Assembly (NCBI GenBank): GCA_025361285.1
Contig: JANYAP010000161.1
Span: 1 to 35,392, forward strand
Length of the DNA stretch: 35,392 nucleotides
Origin: Bacteroidales bacterium
GTDB taxonomy: Bacteria > Bacteroidota > Bacteroidia > Bacteroidales > JAAUTT01
Reading direction: 5' to 3'
Part shown: positions 23,164-32,115 of the stretch, one piece after another
How the letters are laid out: each line of letters starts with the position of its first letter
How positions within the stretch are numbered: the first letter of the stretch is position 1
The notes under the pieces: generated by a model
Seen by the model: the letters and a program-made list of their open reading frames with translations, nothing else
Databases searched by the model: none
Told to the model about the DNA's origin: nothing
Program-made: the position numbers and the translations under genes

Positions 23164-25290
23164 CTAAATCAATCCCTTTTCTTCATTAGGCTCAGGTTTT
23201 GGAGCTTCTATATCGCTGAAAGATTGTGTACTATCCATAAACTGAATATGATCGTGCGGATTAGGATATTTGCGTTTTCCGAATATTACTTCCAAATCCT
23301 CACTAAAAATTACTTCTTTCTCTAAAAGAATGGTAGCCAAGTTATTAAGTCCGTCGAGGTTTTGGTTTAAAATCAACTTCGAACGTTCGTAGGCTTGTTC
23401 TATTAAGTCGGAAACCTCTTTATCAATGGCTTCCGAAGTTTTTTCGCTAAAAGGTTTTACGAAAGCGTATTCCGATTGACCACTGGAATCGTAAAAGCTC
23501 ATATTTCCAATCACTTTACTCATTCCAAAGTACGAAATCATAGCATAAGCTTGCTTTGTAACACGCTCTAAATCGTTTAACGCACCGGTAGAAATAGCTC
23601 CTAAAATAACCTCCTCGGCAGCACGTCCACCGAGGGTTGCGCACATTTCGTCGAGTAATTGCTCGGTGGTTGTTATCTGGCGCTCTTCTGGCAAATACCA
23701 AGCTGCGCCCAGCGACTTTCCGCGAGGTATAATAGTTACTTTTACCAGTGGGTTGGCGTGTTCGAGCATCCAACTAATTGTTGCATGGCCCGCTTCGTGG
23801 TAAGCAATTGTCTTTTTCTCGTTAGGCGAAATAATTTTATTTTTCTTTTCCAAACCACCAACAATACGGTCTATGGCATCAAGAAAATCCTGTCGTTCAA
23901 CTTGTTTCTTGCCATTACGGGCTGCAATTAAAGCCGATTCGTTACAAACGTTAGCAATATCGGCACCCGAAAACCCAGGCGTTTGGCGCGATAGAAACTC
24001 AACATCAAGATCTTGTTCAATTTTAAGCGGACGTAAGTGAACTTTAAAAATGTCGCGACGTTCATTCAAATCGGGCAGTTCCACATGTATTTGCCTATCG
24101 AAACGACCTGCGCGTAATAGGGCTCTATCGAGAATATCGGCGCGGTTGGTGGCTGCCAAAATAATTACGCCTGTATTGGTGGCAAAGCCATCCATTTCGG
24201 TAAGTAATTGATTAAGTGTATTTTCGCGTTCATCGTTTGATGCAAAATTTGCATTTTTACCGCGAGCTCTGCCTATGGCATCTATTTCGTCGATAAACAC
24301 AATGCAGGGAGCTTTTTCTTTAGCTTGTTTAAATAAATCGCGAACACGCGATGCTCCAACTCCAACAAACATTTCAACAAAATCGGAACCCGAAATAGAA
24401 AAGAACGGAACATTGGCCTCGCCAGCAACTGCTTTAGCAAGAAGCGTTTTCCCAGTACCAGGAGGGCCCACAAGCAGCGCTCCTTTTGGTATTTTACCAC
24501 CTAAATCGGTATATTTTTTTGGGTTTTTCAGAAAGTCGACAATCTCCTTTATTTCAATTTTAGCTTCCTCTAAGCCAGCAACGTCTTTAAAGTCGATTTT
24601 CGTAACAGTAGTATCTTTATCGAAAATTTGAGCGCGCGATTTGCCTACGTTAAAAATATTGCCAGGGCCACTACCTGCGCCGCCATTCATTTTACGGAAA
24701 ATAAATATCCATATTATTGCAAGTATTATAAATGGAAGAAGCCACGAAAATAAATCGCCAAAAACATCCTTTTTTGTAATATATTCGGCAGTAATGCGCT
24801 CATTTACAGGAAAATCCTTCTGGATTAATTCTAATTGTTTTTCGAAAACATCAACAGAACCAATTGTAAATGTAAAATGTGGTCCAGCTTTGGCTACCGA
24901 ACTTAACCCCTTATCGAACAGCTTTTTATATGGCTCAGTGTTAAGTTTATTCTGTTTAATATAAACGTCAACTTTTACTACGTTTACAACGACAATACGC
25001 TCCACATCGCGTGCTTGAAGCATAGTTTCGAATTTACCACGGTTAATTTCCTCAACGTGTCCGCCAAAATTGAAAAAATTAATAGATAAAAAAGCAATTA
25101 TTATCAATCCGTAAACCCAATAAATATTGAACTTAGGCTTTGAATTGCCACCTAACCCATTGCTATCCTTATTGAAAATAGAACTTGTTGTTTTCGAATC
25201 GCTTTTCTGCTTTGTTTCTTCTTTAACTTGCTTATTTTCGTTTTTCTCTATATTCTCCGTATTCTCTTGATTATCTTTTATTTCAGCCAT
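23164..25290 (-). CDS. ftsH: FtsH, ATP-dependent zinc metalloprotease
   Basis: A 708-residue membrane-bound AAA+ protease that degrades damaged and regulatory proteins. After a Lys/Glu-rich cytoplasmic tail (1-55) come membrane segments at about 57-76 and 181-198 flanking a periplasmic domain. The AAA domain has Walker A GPPGTGKT (275-282), Walker B FIDEID (332-337) and the second region of homology at 381-399. The zinc site HEAGH is at 498-502. The C-terminus is rich in Glu and Pro ([15 protein letters not shown]). It may have its own promoter (25326-25333). In many Bacteroidetes rsfS precedes it; here the 252 bp between it and the divergent biotin ligase gene hold no such gene. Confidence 0.97.
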   Translation of the reverse strand: MAEIKDNQENTENIEKNENKQVKEETKQKSDSKTTSSIFNKDSNGLGGNSKPKFNIYWVYGLIIIAFLSINFFNFGGHVEEINRGKFETMLQARDVERIVVVNVVKVDVYIKQNKLNTEPYKKLFDKGLSSVAKAGPHFTFTIGSVDVFEKQLELIQKDFPVNERITAEYITKKDVFGDLFSWLLPFIILAIIWIFIFRKMNGGAGSGPGNIFNVGKSRAQIFDKDTTVTKIDFKDVAGLEEAKIEIKEIVDFLKNPKKYTDLGGKIPKGALLVGPPGTGKTLLAKAVAGEANVPFFSISGSDFVEMFVGVGASRVRDLFKQAKEKAPCIVFIDEIDAIGRARGKNANFASNDERENTLNQLLTEMDGFATNTGVIILAATNRADILDRALLRAGRFDRQIHVELPDLNERRDIFKVHLRPLKIEQDLDVEFLSRQTPGFSGADIANVCNESALIAARNGKKQVERQDFLDAIDRIVGGLEKKNKIISPNEKKTIAYHEAGHATISWMLEHANPLVKVTIIPRGKSLGAAWYLPEERQITTTEQLLDEMCATLGGRAAEEVILGAISTGALNDLERVTKQAYAMISYFGMSKVIGNMSFYDSSGQSEYAFVKPFSEKTSEAIDKEVSDLIEQAYERSKLILNQNLDGLNNLATILLEKEVIFSEDLEVIFGKRKYPNPHDHIQFMDSTQSFSDIEAPKPEPNEEKGLI

Positions 25291-25325
25291 TGTATATTAT
25301 TATACTTTAATTAAATACTTGTTTT

Positions 25326-25333
25326 CAAATTTA
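25326..25333 (-). promoter_or_regulatory. Possible -7 promoter element for ftsH (TAAATTTG)
   Basis: The minus strand reads TAAATTTG, fitting TAnnTTTG, 35 bp upstream of the ftsH start codon. No clear -33 element. Confidence 0.45.
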
Positions 25334-25416
25334 CTCAAATTTCCGTTAGCTAAAGACATTCATATTTTTCACAAAGGTAATTAATTCGTTGTCCCTATAA
25401 TTTAAATTATTAGCCG

Positions 25417-25424
25417 TAATTTTG
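25417..25424 (+). promoter_or_regulatory. Possible promoter element for the biotin ligase gene (TAATTTTG)
   Basis: TAATTTTG matches TAnnTTTG. A TTG occurs at 25389-25391, though the 25-bp spacing is longer than the usual 19-21. The distance to the start codon is about 120 bp, implying a leader. Confidence 0.35.
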
Positions 25425-25542
25425 CAGATGTGTATTTGCAATTCAATGCTGTGTATTTATCGAAACAACATTAACATATAATTACAAATATTATACTTTT
25501 TTTTAGCTTGCGACATATTGTCGTGAATAAATAAACGAATTT

Positions 25543-26286
25543 ATGGCCGAACTGTTTAAAAACAAACTGGTTTTCAATATAGCTGAAACAGCTTCAACAA
25601 ATGACTATTTTTCGAAATTGCCGGGCGATACTCCAGAAGGCAGCGTGGTATATACCCTAAATCAAACACAAGGCCGCGGTTTAGGTTTAAATCGGTGGGA
25701 AAGCGAGCCTAATAAAAATCTAACTTTTAGTATATTACTTCGCCCACGGTTTTTAAAGGCTTTCGAACAGTTTTATCTGCTAAAAGTTATAGCCATAGCT
25801 GTTGCCGATTTTATTTCAATTTATACTGACAAAGTGTCAATTAAATGGCCGAACGATATTTACGTGTCTGAAAAAAAAATTGCTGGCATTTTAATCGAAA
25901 ACTCCATTGATCGCGATTTCATTAAGCAATCGGTTGTTGGCATTGGTGTAAACATAAATCAGAAACTTTTTTACAGCGATGCTCCCGATCCCGTTTCGTT
26001 AACCCAAGTTACTCATCAAGAATACGATATAGAGCAATGCCTTCAAACGGTTTTGGATGGCATCGAAAAACAGTATTCGCTATTAGTTGCAAGAGACTTT
26101 AAATCAATTGATAGTAAATATATGAGCTTGTTGTTTCGGTTTAATGTTCTAGCGAAATATTTTGCCAAAGGTAAAATATTTACGGGAACTATTGTTGCCG
26201 TTGAACCCACTGGCGAGTTAATAATAGTTGATAATGAAGGCACTACACGTCATTTTCTTTTTAAAGAAGTGTCATTTATGGTGTAG
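25543..26286 (+). CDS. birA: Biotin--[acetyl-CoA-carboxylase] ligase
   Basis: A 247-residue biotin protein ligase that attaches biotin to carboxylase carrier domains. It has no N-terminal DNA-binding domain, so it is the short form, not a repressor. Motifs: TASTNDYFSKL, the nucleotide/biotin loop TQGRGLGLNRWESEPNKNLTFSILLRP, SIKWPNDIYVSEKKIAGILIEN and VGIGVNINQ. The C-terminal SH3-like part ends LIIVDNEGTTRHFLFKEVSFMV. It is divergent from ftsH and ends 5 bp from the stop of rodA. Confidence 0.94.
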   Translation: MAELFKNKLVFNIAETASTNDYFSKLPGDTPEGSVVYTLNQTQGRGLGLNRWESEPNKNLTFSILLRPRFLKAFEQFYLLKVIAIAVADFISIYTDKVSIKWPNDIYVSEKKIAGILIENSIDRDFIKQSVVGIGVNINQKLFYSDAPDPVSLTQVTHQEYDIEQCLQTVLDGIEKQYSLLVARDFKSIDSKYMSLLFRFNVLAKYFAKGKIFTGTIVAVEPTGELIIVDNEGTTRHFLFKEVSFMV

Positions 26287-26291
26287 CTAGT

Positions 26292-27716
26292 TTACTTAAG
26301 CAATTCCAACCTACTGGCATCGAGCCTAATAAGTATAAAAAGTAGTATTGTGAAAGCCCAAAGCGACGATCCACCGTAGCTAAAAAAAGGCAGCGGAATA
26401 CCTATAACTGGCAGAACGCCAATAGCCATACCTATATTAATAGCGAAATGAAAAAACAATATCGAAGCTACGCTATAGCCATAAACCCTACTGAACGTAG
26501 ATCGCTGTCGTTCCGAAATAAATACAACCCTAAGCAGTAAAAACATAAACAAGCCAATAACTACCAAACTACCCAAAAAGCCCCACTCCTCGCCTACGGT
26601 ACAAAAAATGAAATCGGTGCTTTGTTCTGGAACAAAATTGTATTTTGTTTGCGTGCCCTGCAAAAATCCTTTGCCTGCAAAGCCTCCCGAGCCAATGGCT
26701 ATCATAGATTGGTTAACATTATACCCCATGCCCAACGGATCCTGCTTTAACCCAAGCAAAATGTCCATTCTGTCGCGCTGATGTCCGTGCAACAAATTGG
26801 TGTACATGTAAGTTACCGAATATGAGAATGATATAGAACCAAACAGAAATAGCACAAATATAGCAACGTGCCTTATCTTCCGAAAAAAAGTAATAACAAG
26901 AAAAACTGTGCCCGACAAAAAAAATGAAGCTGCTATAATGTAATAGAAATCAACTTGTTTGAAAGCAATTTTTGCAATTCCCCAAAATATAACGAACAAA
27001 GTTACAGTTAGAGAAAATCCGATAAAAGTCTCTTTATATTTGTGCGTATATAACATAAATACCAGATAACCAATAAGTACTATTGCGGCGATAATATAAA
27101 CCTTCAACACCACCAGAGAGACAAAGAAAAGCACAGCAATTACGAAACCAAATAATAACACTACCCCTGGCAAACCCTCGCGAAACAGCATTATTGAAAA
27201 GGAGAAGAAAACCAGAAGAGAGCCAGCATCGGGTTGCAAAATTATTAGCAACATTGGTAAAAAAATAAGCACCCCTACTGAAAGTAAGGCTCGCAAACTT
27301 GTAACTTTAATATTGTAGGCACTCAAATACTTAGCAATGGCTAATGTTGTGGCAAATTTGGCAAATTCGGCTGGTTGAATAGACAATGAACCGATAAACA
27401 GCCACGCCTTAGCGCCGTTAATTTCGCGACCCATAACTAACACAAGCACAAGCAATAGTAGCGAAAAACCATAAATTGGATATGCAAAAAATGTATAGAA
27501 TTTTAAATCGATAAGTAAAATAACGAAGGCGAGCACAAAAGCTGCCAAAATCAAAATCATTTGCGATCCATAGCGCTGCGATAATTCAAAAATGCTTTTA
27601 TGTTGTTCGTTATATACAGCAGCATAGATATTTACCCAGCCCATAATTACTAAAAGCAGGTAAACGAGAACGATTGTCCAGTCGATATTTCTTACAAAAC
27701 TCGTTCTTCTGTTCAT
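26292..27716 (-). CDS. rodA: RodA, SEDS-family peptidoglycan polymerase for cell elongation
   Basis: A 474-residue multi-pass membrane protein of the SEDS family, a glycosyltransferase that polymerises lipid II in the elongation complex with PBP2. Typical segments: INGAKAWLFIGSLSIQPAEFAKFATTLAIAKYLS, MLLIILQPDAGSLLVFF, HQRDRMDILLGLKQDPLGMGYNVNQSMIAIGSGGFAGKGFLQG and IPLPFFSYGGSSL. It is longer than E. coli RodA (370) because of additional hydrophobic segments in the middle (about residues 180-300), as seen in Bacteroidetes homologues. Its ATG overlaps the mrdA stop by 4 bp, so the pair is translationally coupled. Confidence 0.95.
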   Translation of the reverse strand: MNRRTSFVRNIDWTIVLVYLLLVIMGWVNIYAAVYNEQHKSIFELSQRYGSQMILILAAFVLAFVILLIDLKFYTFFAYPIYGFSLLLLVLVLVMGREINGAKAWLFIGSLSIQPAEFAKFATTLAIAKYLSAYNIKVTSLRALLSVGVLIFLPMLLIILQPDAGSLLVFFSFSIMLFREGLPGVVLLFGFVIAVLFFVSLVVLKVYIIAAIVLIGYLVFMLYTHKYKETFIGFSLTVTLFVIFWGIAKIAFKQVDFYYIIAASFFLSGTVFLVITFFRKIRHVAIFVLFLFGSISFSYSVTYMYTNLLHGHQRDRMDILLGLKQDPLGMGYNVNQSMIAIGSGGFAGKGFLQGTQTKYNFVPEQSTDFIFCTVGEEWGFLGSLVVIGLFMFLLLRVVFISERQRSTFSRVYGYSVASILFFHFAINIGMAIGVLPVIGIPLPFFSYGGSSLWAFTILLFILIRLDASRLELLK

Positions 27717-29551
27717 TTTTTAGGGTATTTAAACGTTAGAACAAAATCCTCCATAGGCTTACGAGTTTGAGTGCCTTTAAGATACTTTTCAACCATAAGA
27801 CTAGCAATACGCCCTGCCCAAGTAGCGCCATATCCGGCGTTTTCAACAAAAACGGCAATGGCAATTTTAGGGTTTTCGCGTGGCGCAAAAGCAATAAATA
27901 CCGAATGATCCATTCCATGAGGGTTTTGTGCTGTACCTGTTTTCGCACACATATCAATACCAAGCGATTGCGTATTTACCCAATATGCAGTTCCACCAGC
28001 CTCATTTACAGCTGAGTACATACCTTGTACAATTACTCCGTAAGCCGCGGTATCAAAAGGTGTAATGTGTTTTTCCAAAAACCTGGCATCGATACCATTC
28101 CTGTTTTTTATTTTTTTTACCAAATGTGGAGTATAGTAATATCCTCTATTTGCAATAGTTGTAGCCATATTAGCCATCTGCAAAGGCGTTATACCAAGTT
28201 CGGCTTGCCCAATAGAAAGCGATATTACGGTACTCGATTTCCAACGGTTTTTGCCAAAAACTCGGTCGTAATAGCCCGATGATGGCACGTTTCCTGATAA
28301 TTCGTTCGAGATATCGGCATTAAACTTTTTTCCAAGCCCAAAGCTCATTACATCGTTACGCCAGAGATTATAACTTTGATTAGTAGATGAATACTTCTTA
28401 TTATCGAGAATATTTTTAAAAACATTGCAGAAATAGACGTTGCACGATTGCGAAACGGCTTGCAGCAAATTTAAGGTACCATGAACGTGTGTACATTTAA
28501 GAAGTTTAGCACCGCCATAATTATATCCTCCACTGCACGAATAACGGCTGTTAGGTAATAAAACACCTTCCTGCAAACCTATAAGCCCGTTTATAATTTT
28601 AAAAGTTGACCCTGGCGGATAGTTAGCCATTGCCGATCGGAAAAAAAGCGGTTTTTGTGGGTCGGTTTGTAACATGCTATAATTAGCTGCTCTGCTACGG
28701 CCAACCAATAAACCAGGGTCGAAAGTTGGAGTTGAAACCATTGCGAGAATTTCGCCCGTTGATGGCTCAATAGCCACGGCGCTTCCACGCATATTTTGCA
28801 TAAGAAATTCGCCGTATTCCTGTAAATTTGCATCGAGGGTTGTGGTTAGGTCGGCGCCAACAACAGCAGCGGTATCGGCACGACCGTTTAAAAACGAACC
28901 CTTAACTCGGTTATGAACATCTACAAGTAGGATATTAGTACCTTTTCGCCCACGCAATTCAATTTCGTAGGTTTTTTCCAGCCCGCTAATACCAATATAA
29001 TCGCCCATCTTATTGTACTCGTCCTTTCGTATTGCCGAGCTATCTACCTCACCAACATAGCCTAACAAATGTGCTGCCGTTTTATTGGCATATTTACGTA
29101 AGGTTCGGGTTTGTACAAAAAAACCAGGATACTTATATAATTTCTCGCCTAGAAGAGCATAATTCTCGGCCGACAACTGACTAACAAATAGCGAAGGTTT
29201 AAAAATATTGTTTGTTTTCGTTTTAACTTTCGATTTTCGTATCTTTAATCGTACAGCCTCTATCGACAAATTAATTAGCGAAGCAAATTCAATAGTATCA
29301 AATGTTTTTACCTCAATGGGGGTAATCATTAAGTCGTAAGCGGCTTCGTTAAAAACAATTAGCTTGCCGTTACGGTCGTAAATGAGGCCGCGTGCGGGGT
29401 ATTGCGTAATAAGTCGTCGGGAATTATTTTCGGCCGATCGCTCAAAGGAACGGTCGATAATTTGAAGGTAAAATAGCCTGAAAACGAATATTAACCCAGT
29501 AAGCACGAATATTGCCCCAACAATATATTTTCGGATTGCATACGGATTCAT
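27713..29551 (-). CDS. mrdA: Penicillin-binding protein 2, elongation transpeptidase
   Basis: A 612-residue class B penicillin-binding protein crosslinking peptidoglycan during elongation. One N-terminal membrane segment (about 8-30) anchors it in the inner membrane. The dimerisation domain begins SRRLITQYPARGLIYDRNG. The transpeptidase domain has S315-TFK (SxxK), S369-CN (SxN) and K537-TG (KTGTAQNP). The start ATG 29551 overlaps the stop of a 26-codon mini-ORF carried by a dispersed repeat. mreD lies 89 bp upstream and rodA overlaps downstream. Confidence 0.96.
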   Translation of the reverse strand: MNPYAIRKYIVGAIFVLTGLIFVFRLFYLQIIDRSFERSAENNSRRLITQYPARGLIYDRNGKLIVFNEAAYDLMITPIEVKTFDTIEFASLINLSIEAVRLKIRKSKVKTKTNNIFKPSLFVSQLSAENYALLGEKLYKYPGFFVQTRTLRKYANKTAAHLLGYVGEVDSSAIRKDEYNKMGDYIGISGLEKTYEIELRGRKGTNILLVDVHNRVKGSFLNGRADTAAVVGADLTTTLDANLQEYGEFLMQNMRGSAVAIEPSTGEILAMVSTPTFDPGLLVGRSRAANYSMLQTDPQKPLFFRSAMANYPPGSTFKIINGLIGLQEGVLLPNSRYSCSGGYNYGGAKLLKCTHVHGTLNLLQAVSQSCNVYFCNVFKNILDNKKYSSTNQSYNLWRNDVMSFGLGKKFNADISNELSGNVPSSGYYDRVFGKNRWKSSTVISLSIGQAELGITPLQMANMATTIANRGYYYTPHLVKKIKNRNGIDARFLEKHITPFDTAAYGVIVQGMYSAVNEAGGTAYWVNTQSLGIDMCAKTGTAQNPHGMDHSVFIAFAPRENPKIAIAVFVENAGYGATWAGRIASLMVEKYLKGTQTRKPMEDFVLTFKYPKK

Positions 29552-29639
29552 CTGCTAATAATTTGTTTTTTAAGGTCAGATGGAACATCCAAATTACTAT
29601 CATTCCATTGAGTGTTAAGTTTTAGCATGGATGGTTCAT
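29548..29639 (-). repeat. Dispersed repeat, copy B, with coupled mini-ORF
   Basis: On the minus strand this matches 11294-11382, including the identical 20-base core TAATTTGGATGTTCCATCTG. A 26-codon frame, ATG 29628 to TGA 29548, ends as ATGA overlapping the mrdA start. Its product (MLKLNTQWND, then NLDVPSDLKK) aligns with the copy A peptide with only a one-codon length difference. It fills the mreD-mrdA gap, which in many relatives is short or absent. Confidence 0.75.
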
Positions 29640-29640
29640 A

Positions 29641-30147
29641 TTACCGTTTTACCATAAAAAGTTGACTTAATAGGATGATAACCAGCGTAAACATCGAACT
29701 TAAAATTACCCTTAGCATTGTAGAAAAAAACTGATGAAATTTGAACGTTTCGATGAAAAATAAAGCAAAATGATGTGTAACAACCATAATAACAGCATAT
29801 TTCATAAACCATTCCAAGCCAAAATACTTAATTCGTGGTTCGGTTCCGCTGTCGTAACCTTCGCGGGGGGCAATTAGTTTGAGTAAATACGGGCGAAAAA
29901 ATGCTACCAGTACACATGCAAACGCATGCATACCAAGTGTATTCGAAAACAAATCGATTGTTATGCCAAGAGAAAATGCCAACGCCAACATTAACCATTT
30001 AGGAGTTTCGAATGGCAGCAGTAAAATAAATAGTAAATAGAAATATGGATTTATGTACCCGCTTAACTCAACGTTGTTAAGGATAAGAACTTGCAAAAGT
30101 ACAAGTCCAACAAAATTGAAAACGTGTTGGTAAACTCCTCTAATCAT
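29641..30147 (-). CDS. mreD: MreD, rod-shape-determining membrane protein
   Basis: A 168-residue integral membrane protein with about five to six hydrophobic segments, the size and composition expected of MreD, which links MreC to the elongation machinery. Sequence similarity in this family is weak, so the call leans on position between mreC and mrdA; segments such as NPYFYLLFILLLPFETPKWLMLALAFSLGITIDLFSNTLGMHAFA are typical of the Bacteroidetes version. It overlaps the end of mreC by 8 bp. Confidence 0.9.
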   Translation of the reverse strand: MIRGVYQHVFNFVGLVLLQVLILNNVELSGYINPYFYLLFILLLPFETPKWLMLALAFSLGITIDLFSNTLGMHAFACVLVAFFRPYLLKLIAPREGYDSGTEPRIKYFGLEWFMKYAVIMVVTHHFALFFIETFKFHQFFSTMLRVILSSMFTLVIILLSQLFMVKR

Positions 30148-30967
30148 GCTCTGCTATTTTCTCATGTTTCAACTGTTCACCTTTCTCCAAATTATCTACT
30201 AATGTAACATAGTTTAGGCTTCGAAAGTCGCTGGACAACTTCACTTTAATAGAATAAAAATTACCGTCTTTTAAATCGAATTCATGTATAATGCCAACTT
30301 TCACACCTTCGGGAAACACACTCGAAAACCCCGATGTTATAATGGTGTCGCCTTTAGAAATTTTTACGTGGTAAGGAATATCGCTTAACTGGCATATTTC
30401 GGAATTCAGTCCATTCCACGAAAGTGTGCCGAAGTAGCTGTTTTTCTTTATTTTAGCGCTTACCTTAAAATTTCGATTTAGTACCGATAATACTGTTGAG
30501 TAATTTTCGGAAACTCCTTCAACAATACCCACTATGCCCGATGGAGAAATTACGGCCATGTCCTGTATAACACCGTCCTTCAAGCCTTTATTAAGCGTAA
30601 TGTAATTATATTGTTTCCCAACGGTATTATTTATTATTCGCGCCGACATAAAGGTGTAACGCTGCTTGTAAATAATATCAACTAAAGAATCCTTGCGTGT
30701 TTTTTCAACCCTTTGTAATGAAGCTAGCTGATTGCGCAAATTTGCATTTTCGTTGGCAAGTACTAAATTAGCTTCTTTTAAGGAAACATAAGCCTTAAAA
30801 TTGGTTATTTTCCCGAAAAGGTTTCCCGAAACACCTTGTGCAAACTGCACAAATTTTGCCCGATGAAATTGGTTGTTTTGAATTATTAAAACCAGCGCAA
30901 AGCCCTCGAGGACAATAAATAAGATAAGAAAATTATACGCGTAAAGCAGCTTTAATAGATTGCGCAT
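30140..30967 (-). CDS. mreC: MreC, rod-shape-determining protein
   Basis: A 275-residue bitopic protein: a short cytoplasmic start, one membrane segment (about 12-30), a coiled coil (about 60-95, LKEANLVLANENANLRNQLASLQ) and a beta-rich periplasmic domain with ISPSGIVGIVEGVSENYSTVLSVLN and GDTIITSGFSSVFPEGVKVGII. MreC scaffolds PBP2 and activates it. It starts 13 bp after the mreB stop and overlaps mreD by 8 bp. Confidence 0.95.
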   Translation of the reverse strand: MRNLLKLLYAYNFLILFIVLEGFALVLIIQNNQFHRAKFVQFAQGVSGNLFGKITNFKAYVSLKEANLVLANENANLRNQLASLQRVEKTRKDSLVDIIYKQRYTFMSARIINNTVGKQYNYITLNKGLKDGVIQDMAVISPSGIVGIVEGVSENYSTVLSVLNRNFKVSAKIKKNSYFGTLSWNGLNSEICQLSDIPYHVKISKGDTIITSGFSSVFPEGVKVGIIHEFDLKDGNFYSIKVKLSSDFRSLNYVTLVDNLEKGEQLKHEKIAEHD

Positions 30968-30980
30968 TTATTTCAATTAA

Positions 30981-32003
30981 TTACCGCATTAAGAATGAAA
31001 AACGATCGACATTTTTGAGAGCTATGCCTGTACCTCTGGCAACGGCGCGCAATGGGTCTTCGGCAACACGGAATGGTATATTAATCTTGTCGGTTAATCG
31101 CTTATCCAACCCTCGAAGAAGGGCACCGCCACCAGCTAAATATATACCTTTTTGAACGATATCGGCATATAATTCGGGAGGCGTTTGTTCTAAAACGCCA
31201 AGTATTGCGGTTTCTATTTTCGAAATCGATTTGTCGAGGCAATGCGAAATTTCCTGATAGGAAACAGGTACCTCTACAGGCAAGGCTGTCATTAAGTTAG
31301 GACCGCGTACAATATAATCGTTGGGCGGATTTTCCAAATCGGGTAATGCCGAACCTACCTGAATTTTAATTTCTTCGGCTGTGCGTTCGCCAACCTTAAT
31401 ATTGTGCTGATGACGCATATACGCTTGTATATCGGCAGTAAAACCATCGCCAGCAATACGTATCGATTTGTTGCAAACAATGCCACCAAGTGCAATTACA
31501 GCAATTTCCGATGTTCCACCGCCAATGTCAACAACCATGCTGCCTTCGGGCGCTTCCACGTCTAAGCCAATACCAATTGCGGCGGCCATAGGTTCGTAAA
31601 TCATATATACATCGCGCCCGCCAGCGTGTTCCGACGAGTCGCGAACGGCACGAACCTCAACCTCGGTGCTCCCCGATGGAATACAAACCACCATTCGTAG
31701 CGATGGAGTTATCCAGCTATTCTTGGTATTAATCATTTTTATCATACCTCGTATCATAAGCTCGGCGGCGTGAAAGTCGGCAATTACTCCGTCGCGAAGC
31801 GGACGAATGGTACGAATGTTTTCGTGTGTTTTTCCGTGCATCTGACGTGCTCTCTCGCCAATGGCAATAAGCTTTCCGGTTGAATGATCGATAGCAACAA
31901 TTGATGGCTCGTCAACAACTACCTTGTCGTTGTAAATAATAACGGTATTTGCCGTTCCTAAATCGATAGCTATTTCCTGTGTTAAAAATGAAAAGAGACC
32001 CAT
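30981..32003 (-). CDS. mreB: MreB, actin-like cell-shape protein
   Basis: A 340-residue actin homologue that directs elongation. Motifs: EIAIDLGTANTVIIYNDKVVVDEPSIVA (phosphate 1), VVDIGGGTSEIAVIALGGIV (phosphate 2), GIYLAGGGALLRGLDKRL (adenosine region), ending AVARGTGIALKNVD. Length is standard. The upstream 112 bp to the purH stop consists of simple repeats, with A-rich sequence directly before the ATG. First gene of the mreBCD-mrdA-rodA block. Confidence 0.97.
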   Translation of the reverse strand: MGLFSFLTQEIAIDLGTANTVIIYNDKVVVDEPSIVAIDHSTGKLIAIGERARQMHGKTHENIRTIRPLRDGVIADFHAAELMIRGMIKMINTKNSWITPSLRMVVCIPSGSTEVEVRAVRDSSEHAGGRDVYMIYEPMAAAIGIGLDVEAPEGSMVVDIGGGTSEIAVIALGGIVCNKSIRIAGDGFTADIQAYMRHQHNIKVGERTAEEIKIQVGSALPDLENPPNDYIVRGPNLMTALPVEVPVSYQEISHCLDKSISKIETAILGVLEQTPPELYADIVQKGIYLAGGGALLRGLDKRLTDKINIPFRVAEDPLRAVARGTGIALKNVDRFSFLMR

Positions 32004-32115
32004 TTTTTAATTTTTAATTTTTAATTTTCTTACGACATACGACTATCGTCTATTTTCTATTGTCTATTATCTTGTGTTCTTGTGTCTTACGACTATCGTC
32101 TTACTACTATTCTCT
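32004..32115. repeat. Simple-sequence spacer between purH and mreB
   Basis: Contains three copies of a TTTTTAA unit (about 32005-32026) followed by degenerate direct repeats of TACGACTATCGTCT (at about 32038-32052 and 32088-32101) separated by CTATT/TTGTGT words. No ORF or obvious hairpin terminator. Such low-complexity spacers are frequent in Bacteroidetes. Confidence 0.6.

Noticed and set aside
23516-23773. Arg-rich 85-codon frame within ftsH
   Set aside because: It overlaps the conserved protease domain of ftsH in another frame; a shadow.
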